Source: Gammaproteobacteria bacterium
GTDB taxonomy: Bacteria; Pseudomonadota; Gammaproteobacteria; UBA4575
NCBI GenBank assembly: GCA_028281205.1
Contig: JANQKJ010000060.1
Location: 1 to 6,200 of the forward strand
Direction: 5' to 3'
DNA: 6,200 nt
Shown: positions 1-6,108 of the stretch, piece after piece
How positions within the stretch are numbered: position 1 is the stretch's first letter
Layout: each line of letters opens with the position of its first letter
Translations under genes and position numbers: made by a program
Notes under the pieces: generated by a model
Databases searched by the model: none
What the model saw: the letters and a program-made list of their open reading frames with translations, nothing else
What the model was told of the DNA's origin: nothing

Positions 1-891
1 CTGCCACTTCATCCAGGCTTTTTCTAAAGCCTGCACATAAGCAGCACGATTATACAGACCTGTGAGAGGGTCCGTGATGGCTTCCATATGCTTCTGATGA
101 ATTGTTTTTTCCAGATCTTTAGCATGATCTTCAAGCAATTTTATTTTATTACTCATACCCGCGATTTTATTTTCGAGAATTTTTGTTTCATTCTCTTCAG
201 CTTCAACTTCTGCAATGATTTTTGCCTGCAAGGCAGTAACAATATTATTAAGGCCACTTTTAAGATCGTCGAAATTGTTACTTTTGTCTATCGACTCACC
301 TAACTGCTTTATTCCTTGTTCAAAGGAATTATTAATACTGCCTGTCATAGATCCACGCGAGAAATAATCATCACTTGCGGCAGCCATATCCGCATAGATT
401 GATTGCAGCTTGCCTGCAATTGCAACCAAATAACCATGCATTTCCTCATGATCCTCTGTCAAACTGCTTGAAAATGCAATGAGTAAGTCTTTTGCCTGTT
501 GAGTGCATTTAATAATATCTTTATTACTATCCAGGTCTTGTTTTATGTTTTCAGCAATTTCTAAATATTCGCCTGTATAATGAATACTTACCAGCAACTC
601 TCTTAATATCTGCGACCATATATCAATCGTTTTTACATCTAATGTAGCTGCACGCAACGCTACTGTAACTGATTGAAATAAGTCGCCCAAATAAGCGATT
701 ACTTCATGCTTTGAAAAAACATCTTCTTGAGTGCGAATCTGTAACAGCAACTCCTCCATCTTATGAGGATCAGCGAGCTCTTGATAGCCGCTGTAGGCAG
801 TATTTAAAGATTCCAAGGCTTGCATATGTTGGATATCCTTTAAGTTTGCCTGTTTGTTACTTTTAAATAAGGATAAAATTTTATTAATCAT
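1..891 (-). CDS. GGDEF-domain protein (probable diguanylate cyclase), N-terminal 297 residues, cut by window edge
   Basis: The frame is open from the ATG at 889-891 to base 1 (297 codons, no stop), so the C-terminal part is outside the window. Residues 1-220 are predicted mostly helical with no membrane segment or signal peptide. About 223-270 is a charged, coiled-coil-like stretch, and 274-282 reads DPLTGLYNR, the typical opening of a GGDEF domain. The GG(D/E)EF active-site loop itself is not in the window, so cyclase activity (2 GTP to cyclic di-GMP) is inferred from the family. I do not recognise the N-terminal domain; it is presumably a cytoplasmic sensory or dimerisation module. An in-frame TAA at 898-900 limits the start. 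No Shine-Dalgarno precedes M1, whereas AAGGAT lies about 10 bases before M23, so M23 is an alternative start. The gene follows the glutamate-synthase-like gene by 22 bases and probably shares its sigma-28 promoter. Confidence 0.9.
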   Translation of the reverse strand, partial: MINKILSLFKSNKQANLKDIQHMQALESLNTAYSGYQELADPHKMEELLLQIRTQEDVFSKHEVIAYLGDLFQSVTVALRAATLDVKTIDIWSQILRELLVSIHYTGEYLEIAENIKQDLDSNKDIIKCTQQAKDLLIAFSSSLTEDHEEMHGYLVAIAGKLQSIYADMAAASDDYFSRGSMTGSINNSFEQGIKQLGESIDKSNNFDDLKSGLNNIVTALQAKIIAEVEAEENETKILENKIAGMSNKIKLLEDHAKDLEKTIHQKHMEAITDPLTGLYNRAAYVQALEKAWMKWQ

Positions 892-913
892 TTGAAATTA
901 ATATCTAAAAAAA

Positions 914-2524
914 TTAAGAAACTTTTTTATTTTGTGTAGAATTATTTATTGATTCATCAGCATCTAGTGCAGCATGTTCTGTTGCCGACCATGGACGTGT
1001 ACTCCAATCTCTTCTATCCATTTCAAATAAGGGTTCTACTTTAGGATAAAGCTTATCTAATGGAACTGACTGTCCGTCCCCTTGCATTATTCGCGCATGA
1101 TGACGTTCTAAATCTCTAAAGTGGTTTACTCCACAAGAGTGCGCAATCATACCCACTTCATACACCATATTTTTTACATAACTCGCGACACGCTCAGATT
1201 TAACGATTGGGTCCAGTCCTTTTTGCAATTTCTTATCATGAGTAGTAATACCTGTTGGACATGAATTTTTATTGCATTGTAGAGCTTGAATACAGCCCAA
1301 TGAGAACATGAAGCCGCGCGCTGAAGTAATAAAGTCAGCACCCACACACAGTGCCCACGCAACATCTGCCGGATTAATTAATTTACCGGAAGCAATAATT
1401 TTAATCCGATCACGCAAGCCATATTCAGTCAATTTATTAACCACCATAGGTAAACTCTCATATAGCGCTAAGCCCATATCATCTAATAAAGGTAGCGGTG
1501 CAGCACCTGTGCCCCCATCAGCACTATCTACTGTAATAAAGTCAGGTGCACTTTTCTCACCATGCCTTAATATTGCAGTACATAAATGATCAAGCCAGTT
1601 CTCTGAACCAATAACTGTTTTAAAACCTACCGGTTTACCTGTTACTTCCCTAACATGGTTAACCATGTCCAACAGATCATCATCACACTTAATTTCGGGA
1701 TGACGGTTAGGACTGATCGAATCAGTATTTACAGGTATACCCCTAATGTCAGCAACTTCTTGTGATACTTTATCTGCCGGCAGAATCCCACCTTTACCAG
1801 GCTTACCGCCTTGACTGAGCTTAATCTCAAACATTTTTACTTGATGGTGAGCAGCTACTTCACGTAACTTTTTATCACTCAATTTTGCTGAATTTGGTTC
1901 ACGCACCCCGTACTTAGCAGTACCAATTTGAAATACTAAATCACAACCACTAGTTAAATGATAAGGTGATAAACCACCTTCTCCAGTATTTAACCAACAT
2001 TCTGCTTTTTTTGCGCCAAGCCCTAATGCTTTAACTGCGGGCTTGGATAATGCGCCATAACTCATACCCGAGATATTAAAGATTGAACGCGTTACATAAG
2101 GTTTGTCCACATAAGGTCCAATGGTTTCGTAATCTGGAGATGTTGCATCCTCAGACATAGTGGGATATGGGCAGTTAGCAAATAACACTGTCCCAGGTTT
2201 TCTTAGATCGCGCGTGGAACCAAAAGCTGCGGTGTTAGAAATATTTTTAGCAGCGCGGTACACCCATGATCTTTGTGCACGATTAAATGGTAATTCTTCG
2301 CGGTCCATAGCGAAGAAGTACTGCCTAAAGAATTCACCCAGGTATTCAAACAGATAACGAAAGCGACCGATGACAGGATAATTTCTGCGAATCGCTTGTT
2401 TGGTCTGTGTGATGTCTACTATGTATAAGACAATCACAGTTGCCAAAGCGGCAACAAAGGCAAAGGTTAATACTACTTGTACAATATACTTAAAAGTTAT
2501 AGACCAAGAGAGAATGTATTCCAT
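914..2524 (-). CDS. Membrane-anchored FMN-binding glutamate synthase family protein (GltB2-like, 536 aa)
   Basis: This is a stand-alone relative of the FMN/Fe-S synthase domain of glutamate synthase (Glu_synthase family). Residues about 11-38 form one hydrophobic membrane segment, followed by a basic stretch, so the catalytic part is probably cytoplasmic. The barrel domain spans about 145-440. Visible motifs are ISGMSYGALS (151-160), NTGEGG (179-184), KLSQGGKPGKGG (235-246), DSADGGTGA (333-341, the phosphate/FMN loop region) and ASGK (378-381). Cys411, Cys417 and Cys422 have the C-x5-C-x4-C spacing of the [3Fe-4S] ligands of GltB, followed by PTGI. The N-terminal glutaminase domain of true GltB is absent, so glutamine-dependent glutamate synthesis cannot be assumed. 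The real substrate and electron partner are unknown. The start is supported by AGGA at 2531-2534, 6 bases before the ATG. A near-consensus sigma-28 promoter lies about 40 bases upstream, and the GGDEF gene follows after 22 bases. Confidence 0.93.
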   Translation of the reverse strand: MEYILSWSITFKYIVQVVLTFAFVAALATVIVLYIVDITQTKQAIRRNYPVIGRFRYLFEYLGEFFRQYFFAMDREELPFNRAQRSWVYRAAKNISNTAAFGSTRDLRKPGTVLFANCPYPTMSEDATSPDYETIGPYVDKPYVTRSIFNISGMSYGALSKPAVKALGLGAKKAECWLNTGEGGLSPYHLTSGCDLVFQIGTAKYGVREPNSAKLSDKKLREVAAHHQVKMFEIKLSQGGKPGKGGILPADKVSQEVADIRGIPVNTDSISPNRHPEIKCDDDLLDMVNHVREVTGKPVGFKTVIGSENWLDHLCTAILRHGEKSAPDFITVDSADGGTGAAPLPLLDDMGLALYESLPMVVNKLTEYGLRDRIKIIASGKLINPADVAWALCVGADFITSARGFMFSLGCIQALQCNKNSCPTGITTHDKKLQKGLDPIVKSERVASYVKNMVYEVGMIAHSCGVNHFRDLERHHARIMQGDGQSVPLDKLYPKVEPLFEMDRRDWSTRPWSATEHAALDADESINNSTQNKKVS

Positions 2525-2561
2525 TGAATTTCCTAATGTAAGTAAACCTGCCTATGTGTTG

Positions 2562-2588
2562 TTATCGGCCCACTCTACCAATACTTTA
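2562..2588 (-). promoter_or_regulatory. Sigma-28 (FliA)-type promoter of the glutamate-synthase-like/GGDEF unit
   Basis: On the minus strand the sequence reads TAAAGTAT, 11 bases, GCCGATAA. This matches the FliA consensus TAAAGTTT-N11-GCCGATAA at 15 of 16 positions with exact spacing. Transcription would start near 2555, about 30 bases before the ATG at 2524 and just upstream of its Shine-Dalgarno. The site lies in the 95-base gap after the HDOD gene. The match is seen directly; its activity is inferred. Confidence 0.85.
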
Positions 2589-2607
2589 CATTAAGTAATG
2601 GCTTTTA

Positions 2608-2640
2608 CCTGCTGAATATTTACATAAAATTTTCAGCAGG
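2608..2640 (-). other. Stem-loop at the 3' end of the HDOD gene
   Basis: CCTGCTGAA (2608-2616) and TTCAGCAGG (2632-2640) are perfect 9-bp inverted repeats. After one mismatch, four more inner A-T pairs can form (2618-2621 with 2627-2630), leaving a small loop. The HDOD stop codon (2620-2622) lies inside. On the minus strand the stem is followed by TAAAAG and not a U-run, so it is not a standard intrinsic terminator. It may stabilise the 3' end of the mRNA or weakly separate the two transcription units. Confidence 0.4.
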
Positions 2641-3450
2641 ATCAAGGGCTTGCATATTTGTGGCAAGTAAAAACTGGCTATGATGACAAACATGAAAATT
2701 TGTCAGTCTCTCTATGTGCACCAATTGTCGTGCTAAGTCATATCCAGCTCGATGTATGCCTATACCTACGTAGTCACATAAATCTAGCATTGCTTGTTTC
2801 AACTGTTCCGTTGAATAGCCATACTCTAAACACGCAACTAATTCATAAACCAAAATACTTAGTTTTAATCGCTCAGACATTGAATCATTTTGAAAAATGA
2901 CTTGAATGCTATCGGGCATCAGACTTACCTCATTAGGCTCATCACGATACAATGTTTTTAGTGTCGCTATCGACTCAATATCAACACGAGAGTGTTTTAT
3001 TGTGTCCGCGTTGTGCAAACAATAAGAAAGGTCGCCAAGACCAGTAAACATCGACGCACAATACATTTCTTCTGCTGAAGCTTGCCCCATGTAGTCAGCC
3101 CAAAACTGAGTTAAGCACGCTGCTACATAGATGCGGCTCCTTATTAGCTCATAACACGCAAAGCTTTTGTTAGCCTCATCAAGTGCTTGAATTGATAACA
3201 ATCTTTGTTTTAGTGGCTCTAAACCAACCAAATTAATCGCTGCTGAAAGAGTATTAACAACTGGACTATTTCGTTTTGCAAAAACTTCATTTACTAAAAA
3301 TAATATATTTGCATGCACGATAGGATCTTGTTTAGCAATATTTGTGATATCACGCAGATCAATATCATCTTCTGAAAAATATGTATTTAATGCTTCAACC
3401 ACAATACAAGATGTTGGTAATTCACCCAGTTGTGTGTGTTGACTAGCCAT
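2620..3450 (-). CDS. HDOD-domain protein, probable motility-linked regulator (276 aa)
   Basis: Residues about 8-200 resemble the HDOD domain, a non-catalytic relative of HD phosphohydrolases. Visible are the LP near the N-terminus (11-12), a helix ending in KQDPIVHANILFLVN (40-54; compare DPaLtarlLrlaNS in the family) and AINLVGLEPLKQRLL (71-85; compare AI..LG...l..ll). Where catalytic relatives have an HD pair (LLHdiG), this protein reads MFTGLGDLSYCL (134-145), with neither H nor D in place, so hydrolase activity is unlikely. No signal peptide or membrane helix is seen. The last 80 residues are not assigned. The start lies 12 bases after the pomB stop and has only a weak, distant AGG. In-frame stops lie immediately upstream, and the LP motif comes soon after M1, which supports this start. 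It is the third gene of the pomAB operon. HDOD proteins have been tied to motility or signalling in other proteobacteria, but the role here is inferred from context. Confidence 0.85.
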   Translation of the reverse strand: MASQHTQLGELPTSCIVVEALNTYFSEDDIDLRDITNIAKQDPIVHANILFLVNEVFAKRNSPVVNTLSAAINLVGLEPLKQRLLSIQALDEANKSFACYELIRSRIYVAACLTQFWADYMGQASAEEMYCASMFTGLGDLSYCLHNADTIKHSRVDIESIATLKTLYRDEPNEVSLMPDSIQVIFQNDSMSERLKLSILVYELVACLEYGYSTEQLKQAMLDLCDYVGIGIHRAGYDLARQLVHIERLTNFHVCHHSQFLLATNMQALDPAENFM

Positions 3451-3462
3451 TGTGTACGTTCA

Positions 3463-4392
3463 TCACCTACTCTCCGCAGGTTGATCCTCCACTGACTTAT
3501 CTCCATCAGTGACATGTTCTACTTGTTTCATACTAAAGCTATTATGCAATTCTTCAAATAAGTAGTTATTACCAGCAATAATAATCTCTACACGACGGTT
3601 TCTTGCTCTATTCTCCCAAGAGTCATTCGGTACTAACGGCTTAGTTTCTGCATGTGCACGCATTTGAATGCGGTTAGGGTTAACACGATTTTTTTTAGTT
3701 AAATGATGTACAACATTTGCTGCTCGCGCAGCAGAAAGCTCCCAATTAGAACGATATTCATAGGTATTAATTGGAACATTATCAGAATGACCTGCAACAA
3801 TAATATTGCCGTCAATTTTGTTCAACGATTTAGAGACACGGTCAATAATTTCAAATGATGTAGATTTAAGTTTTGCTTCGCCGGAATTAAATGTACTTTG
3901 TTCTTTAAGGCGTACAGTAATTTCTGTCTCAGACCACTCTACTTCTAACATGCCCGTTTCAATTTCTTCTTTCAGGTCTTCAACCAGTGTTTCTGCCTCT
4001 TCGCGGATGCTCTCAATGGCTGCTGCATACATTTTCTCTGCTAAATTTCTCTCACCCCCATCACTACCTTTATTAAATTGTAAGTTATCTTTAGTATCAT
4101 CGGATGTCTGCTGCTGAACCACTTGGAAAGGCGTTGGCTCTGGGATTCCTGGCGAGAATTCCTGTGCAACAATACTAGTACCTTTTGGTATTTCGTCCGC
4201 TCTAATTTCACGTTGCACACCAAAGGCTTGCTTCATAGAACCTGATAGAGTCTTAAATTTTTGCACGTCCATTTCTGAAAATGCTAACAACAAGACAAAG
4301 AAACACATCAGTAGCGACATGAGATCAGCAAAGGTCATCACCCATGCTGGTGCACCTTCATCTTTTTCTTCTACTGGAGCATCTTCATCCAT
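3463..4392 (-). CDS. pomB: Flagellar motor stator protein PomB/MotB (309 aa)
   Basis: This is the B subunit of the flagellar stator. With PomA it forms the inner-membrane ion channel and anchors it to peptidoglycan. A short acidic cytoplasmic tail (1-15) is followed by one membrane helix (about 17-39) with the signature FADLMSLLMCFFVLLL. Asp23 corresponds to the essential ion-binding Asp (Asp24 of Vibrio PomB), and Pro15 to Vibrio Pro16. Residues 41-60 match the plug region, and KGTSIVAQEFSPG (70-82) is typical of the PomB/MotD branch. A charged linker (about 100-150) leads to the OmpA-like peptidoglycan-binding domain (about 152-273), with GHSDN (201-205), NWELSAARA (216-224) and NRRVEI (265-270). 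AGAGAA at 4401-4406, 8 bases before the ATG, supports the start. The gene lies 20 bases after pomA, and length is normal. Ion type (Na+ or H+) cannot be settled from the sequence; motD is the equivalent name in pseudomonads. Confidence 0.96.
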   Translation of the reverse strand: MDEDAPVEEKDEGAPAWVMTFADLMSLLMCFFVLLLAFSEMDVQKFKTLSGSMKQAFGVQREIRADEIPKGTSIVAQEFSPGIPEPTPFQVVQQQTSDDTKDNLQFNKGSDGGERNLAEKMYAAAIESIREEAETLVEDLKEEIETGMLEVEWSETEITVRLKEQSTFNSGEAKLKSTSFEIIDRVSKSLNKIDGNIIVAGHSDNVPINTYEYRSNWELSAARAANVVHHLTKKNRVNPNRIQMRAHAETKPLVPNDSWENRARNRRVEIIIAGNNYLFEELHNSFSMKQVEHVTDGDKSVEDQPAESR

Positions 4393-4412
4393 ATTAATAT
4401 TTCTCTATTTAA

Positions 4413-5180
4413 TTACTCTTTTTTCTCTTTTTCACCTTCGCGTTTACTTTCTGGTAGGAACGTTAACAATATTTGTTCTACAACTTTGGGGTTAATACCC
4501 GCTTGAATAGAAGAAATAGATTCCAATATAAGGCTTTTATTCAATCTTTCCTCCGCACTAATCTTTTTAAGTTTATCCGCAATAGGCAACGCTACAGCAT
4601 TAGCGATAATTGCCCCATATAGGGTCGTTAAAAGTGCAATCGCCATAGCAGGGCCAATGGCTTTTGGATCATCCATTGCAGATAACATTTGTACCAAACC
4701 AATTAATGTTCCTATCATGCCCATAGCGGGCGCAGTATCACCAATTGCTTTAAACATCTTAATACCTGTGTTATGTCTATCAATGGTTAAATTGATATCT
4801 TTACTCAGCATCTTCTGCACAACTTCTGGCGCATGGCCATCTATACATAAGTTAATGCCTCGCTCTAAAAAAGGGTGGCCTATTTCTCTTCCTTCTAATG
4901 CTAGGATGCCTTCCTTTCTTGCCACATTTGCAAGTTCAACAGCTTCATCAATCAAATCATGCGGATTGATGCTTTTATGCATGATTGATTTGAGCCCTAC
5001 TTTGAATGAACCTAAGAATTGTCCTAAAGATATCCTCGCTAAAGTTGCCGCAAAAGTGCCACCTACAACTACAACCAAAGAAGGGGCATTAATAAATGTC
5101 CCAAAGTCTCCTCCCAAAAGAATCGCCATGCAGATAATTAGCAAGGCACCAACAAGACCCACCAGCGTTGCTATATCCAT
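4413..5180 (-). CDS. pomA: Flagellar motor stator protein PomA/MotA (255 aa)
   Basis: This is the A subunit of the flagellar stator, whose cytoplasmic loop pushes on FliG to make torque. Four membrane segments are visible at about 3-23, 33-50, 150-170 and 177-199, with the large cytoplasmic loop between the second and third. Numbering falls in register with Vibrio PomA: the loop charges Arg88, Lys89, Glu96 and Glu99 are present. So are Asp148, Pro151 and Thr158 (GDTAPAMGMIGT) and Thr185/Thr186, the threonines linked to Na+ passage. The position of Vibrio Asp31 is Asn31 here. The C-terminus is a charged, lysine- and glutamate-rich tail. The start is fixed by a strong AGGAGAG at 5190-5196, 9 bases before the ATG. 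It is first in the pomA-pomB-HDOD operon behind a sigma-28-type promoter. The closest branch is PomA/MotC rather than the long E. coli MotA type. Confidence 0.96.
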   Translation of the reverse strand: MDIATLVGLVGALLIICMAILLGGDFGTFINAPSLVVVVGGTFAATLARISLGQFLGSFKVGLKSIMHKSINPHDLIDEAVELANVARKEGILALEGREIGHPFLERGINLCIDGHAPEVVQKMLSKDINLTIDRHNTGIKMFKAIGDTAPAMGMIGTLIGLVQMLSAMDDPKAIGPAMAIALLTTLYGAIIANAVALPIADKLKKISAEERLNKSLILESISSIQAGINPKVVEQILLTFLPESKREGEKEKKE

Positions 5181-5182
5181 TC

Positions 5183-5248
5183 TTATTTACTCTCCTGGAA
5201 GACACAGACAAACAAAACCTTGCTCAGAATAAAAGCACTAATATTCAT
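5183..5248 (-). other. Possible 21-codon leader ORF in the pomA 5' leader
   Basis: An ATG at 5246-5248 opens a 21-codon frame ending in TAA (5183-5185), only two bases before the pomA ATG. The predicted peptide is hydrophobic (starts MNISAFILSK). The pomA Shine-Dalgarno (5190-5196) lies within its last codons, an arrangement that would allow translational coupling. It has only a weak purine-rich stretch as its own ribosome site, so chance is quite possible. Confidence 0.2.
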
Positions 5249-5253
5249 GAATA
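5242..5253. repeat. 12-bp perfect palindrome in the pomA leader
   Basis: TATTCATGAATA is its own reverse complement. It lies about 20-30 bases downstream of the predicted sigma-28 start point and overlaps the ATG of the small leader ORF. It could be an operator half-pair or a short hairpin, or chance in AT-rich DNA. Confidence 0.25.
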
Positions 5254-5277
5254 GTTTTCTTTAATTAACTAGGAAGT

Positions 5278-5304
5278 TTATCGGCAAAAAGGGATAATTC
5301 TGTA
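5278..5304 (-). promoter_or_regulatory. Sigma-28 (FliA)-type promoter of pomA-pomB-HDOD
   Basis: On the minus strand the sequence reads TACAGAAT, 11 bases, GCCGATAA. The -10 element is identical to the FliA consensus, the spacing is exact, and the -35 matches TAAAGTTT at 5 of 8 positions. The predicted start point is near 5271, giving a leader of about 90 bases. Stator genes are classical late (sigma-28) flagellar genes, so site and context agree. Confidence 0.8.
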
Positions 5305-5437
5305 TGATGATGAGCGGCTACAATTTAGTGATGAAGTAACACATTTTAGATGTTTATAGGCAATCCCTTATTTTTAATACTTGTAATGAACACAAAGCTA
5401 ATTATCGACCAAAAACAACCCCACTGAACCAAGCTTA

Positions 5438-5839
5438 ATGCAAAAAACCAACAGCAGATTAAGAAATACTTATGCATTGTTTACATTATGTAACCCAGAG
5501 TTAATTGAACCTTTCAGTTCACGTATTCCAAATCATGAGATTGTTGCTGCTAAACTAATCACAAGCACACATAATCATGCAGCATCCGTTTGTATTAACA
5601 GCATTGAAGATGAGCAATATCAATTCAAATTAGATCTTGAATCGAGGACATACCTAAGCAAAGGTGATTGGATTTGGGTAAAACAAATAGAAATCTATTT
5701 TCCAAACACAGTATTATTAAATATAAATATTAAGCCCAGAGTAATAGACTTACCCTATATAAATAATAATATTTGTGCTCATTGGCTATTTAAAAATGTT
5801 GCAGACGAGCTGAGCCAGATGCTTGATTGTTATTTATAA
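5438..5839 (+). CDS. Hypothetical protein, beta-rich, 133 aa
   Basis: I do not recognise this protein. The frame is open for 133 codons and no competing long frame overlaps it. The translation has an ordinary mixed composition with alternating hydrophobic stretches (about 34-54, 60-67, 77-104) that suggest beta strands, around a GDWIWV turn (76-81). The last 20 residues look helical. It has no signal peptide, membrane helix or cysteine-rich motif. No Shine-Dalgarno is visible before the ATG and no clear promoter was found in 5305-5437, which weakens the call. It is the only plus-strand gene here. It diverges from pomA, sharing the 257-base gap, and converges on the next gene with 8 bases between stop codons. 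Nothing ties it functionally to motility except position. Confidence 0.55.
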   Translation: MQKTNSRLRNTYALFTLCNPELIEPFSSRIPNHEIVAAKLITSTHNHAASVCINSIEDEQYQFKLDLESRTYLSKGDWIWVKQIEIYFPNTVLLNINIKPRVIDLPYINNNICAHWLFKNVADELSQMLDCYL

Positions 5840-5847
5840 TTATTTTT

Positions 5848-6108
5848 TTACTCTGTTATTTTAAAAGAACTATTCATTAAATTTTCTTCAGCGATAATTT
5901 GCAACTCTGTTTCTAAAATATATAACGCCCAACCAGGACAAGGCCTCGCACTGACTAACTCTGGCGATGCACTCCACGATTGTACTGTCCTAGCAGACAA
6001 GGGATCGCCTGTAACTCTTGCCAGTAACGCAGCAATATGGCGTGAAGTTTTCCCGTGGCGCAACATTAATTTCTTTAACCGCATTTTATTTCGATCAATC
6101 TCAGTCAT
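5848..6108 (-). CDS. Small helix-turn-helix-like protein, 86 aa
   Basis: I do not recognise a named family. Residues 5-17 are a basic helix. Residues 22-32 (SRHIAALLARV) and 37-47 (PLSARTVQSWS) look like the two helices of an HTH, as in small XRE/Cro-like proteins where a TVxxW helix reads DNA. A short PCPGWALYILETEL segment (56-69) would be a closing helix. DNA binding is inferred, not shown. The frame extends to an ATG at 6166-6168 (106 aa). I prefer the ATG at 6106-6108 because the extra 20 residues (YAITYGYKRN...) look unlike coding sequence and promoter-like AT-rich bases lie there. The ATG at 6082-6084 is a third option. None of the starts has a clear Shine-Dalgarno. It is convergent with the hypothetical gene at 5438-5839, and no intrinsic terminator is visible between them. 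Confidence 0.65.
   Translation of the reverse strand: MTEIDRNKMRLKKLMLRHGKTSRHIAALLARVTGDPLSARTVQSWSASPELVSARPCPGWALYILETELQIIAEENLMNSSFKITE

Noticed and set aside
88..303. 71-codon plus-strand frame at the left edge
   Set aside because: It lies opposite the open, GGDEF-type minus-strand gene and its translation (rich in F and N) looks like a shadow.
914..2524. Calling the FMN protein GltB (glutamate synthase large subunit)
   Set aside because: It is about one third the usual length and lacks the N-terminal Cys glutaminase domain and the C-terminal domain.
2608..2640. Rho-independent terminator after the HDOD gene
   Set aside because: The stem is real but neither strand has a T-run after it, so I list it only as a stem-loop.
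4657..5232. 191-codon plus-strand frame
   Set aside because: It is antisense to pomA, whose identity is certain, and it simply mirrors the codon pattern of that gene.
5402..5428. A third possible sigma-28 -10 element (GTCGATAA, minus strand)
   Set aside because: The -35 at the right spacing (TTCAGTGG) is poor, and the site is over 200 bases from pomA, behind a much better one.
5438..5839. PilZ (c-di-GMP receptor) domain in the beta-rich hypothetical protein
   Set aside because: The RxxxR and (D/N)xSxxG motifs are not present.
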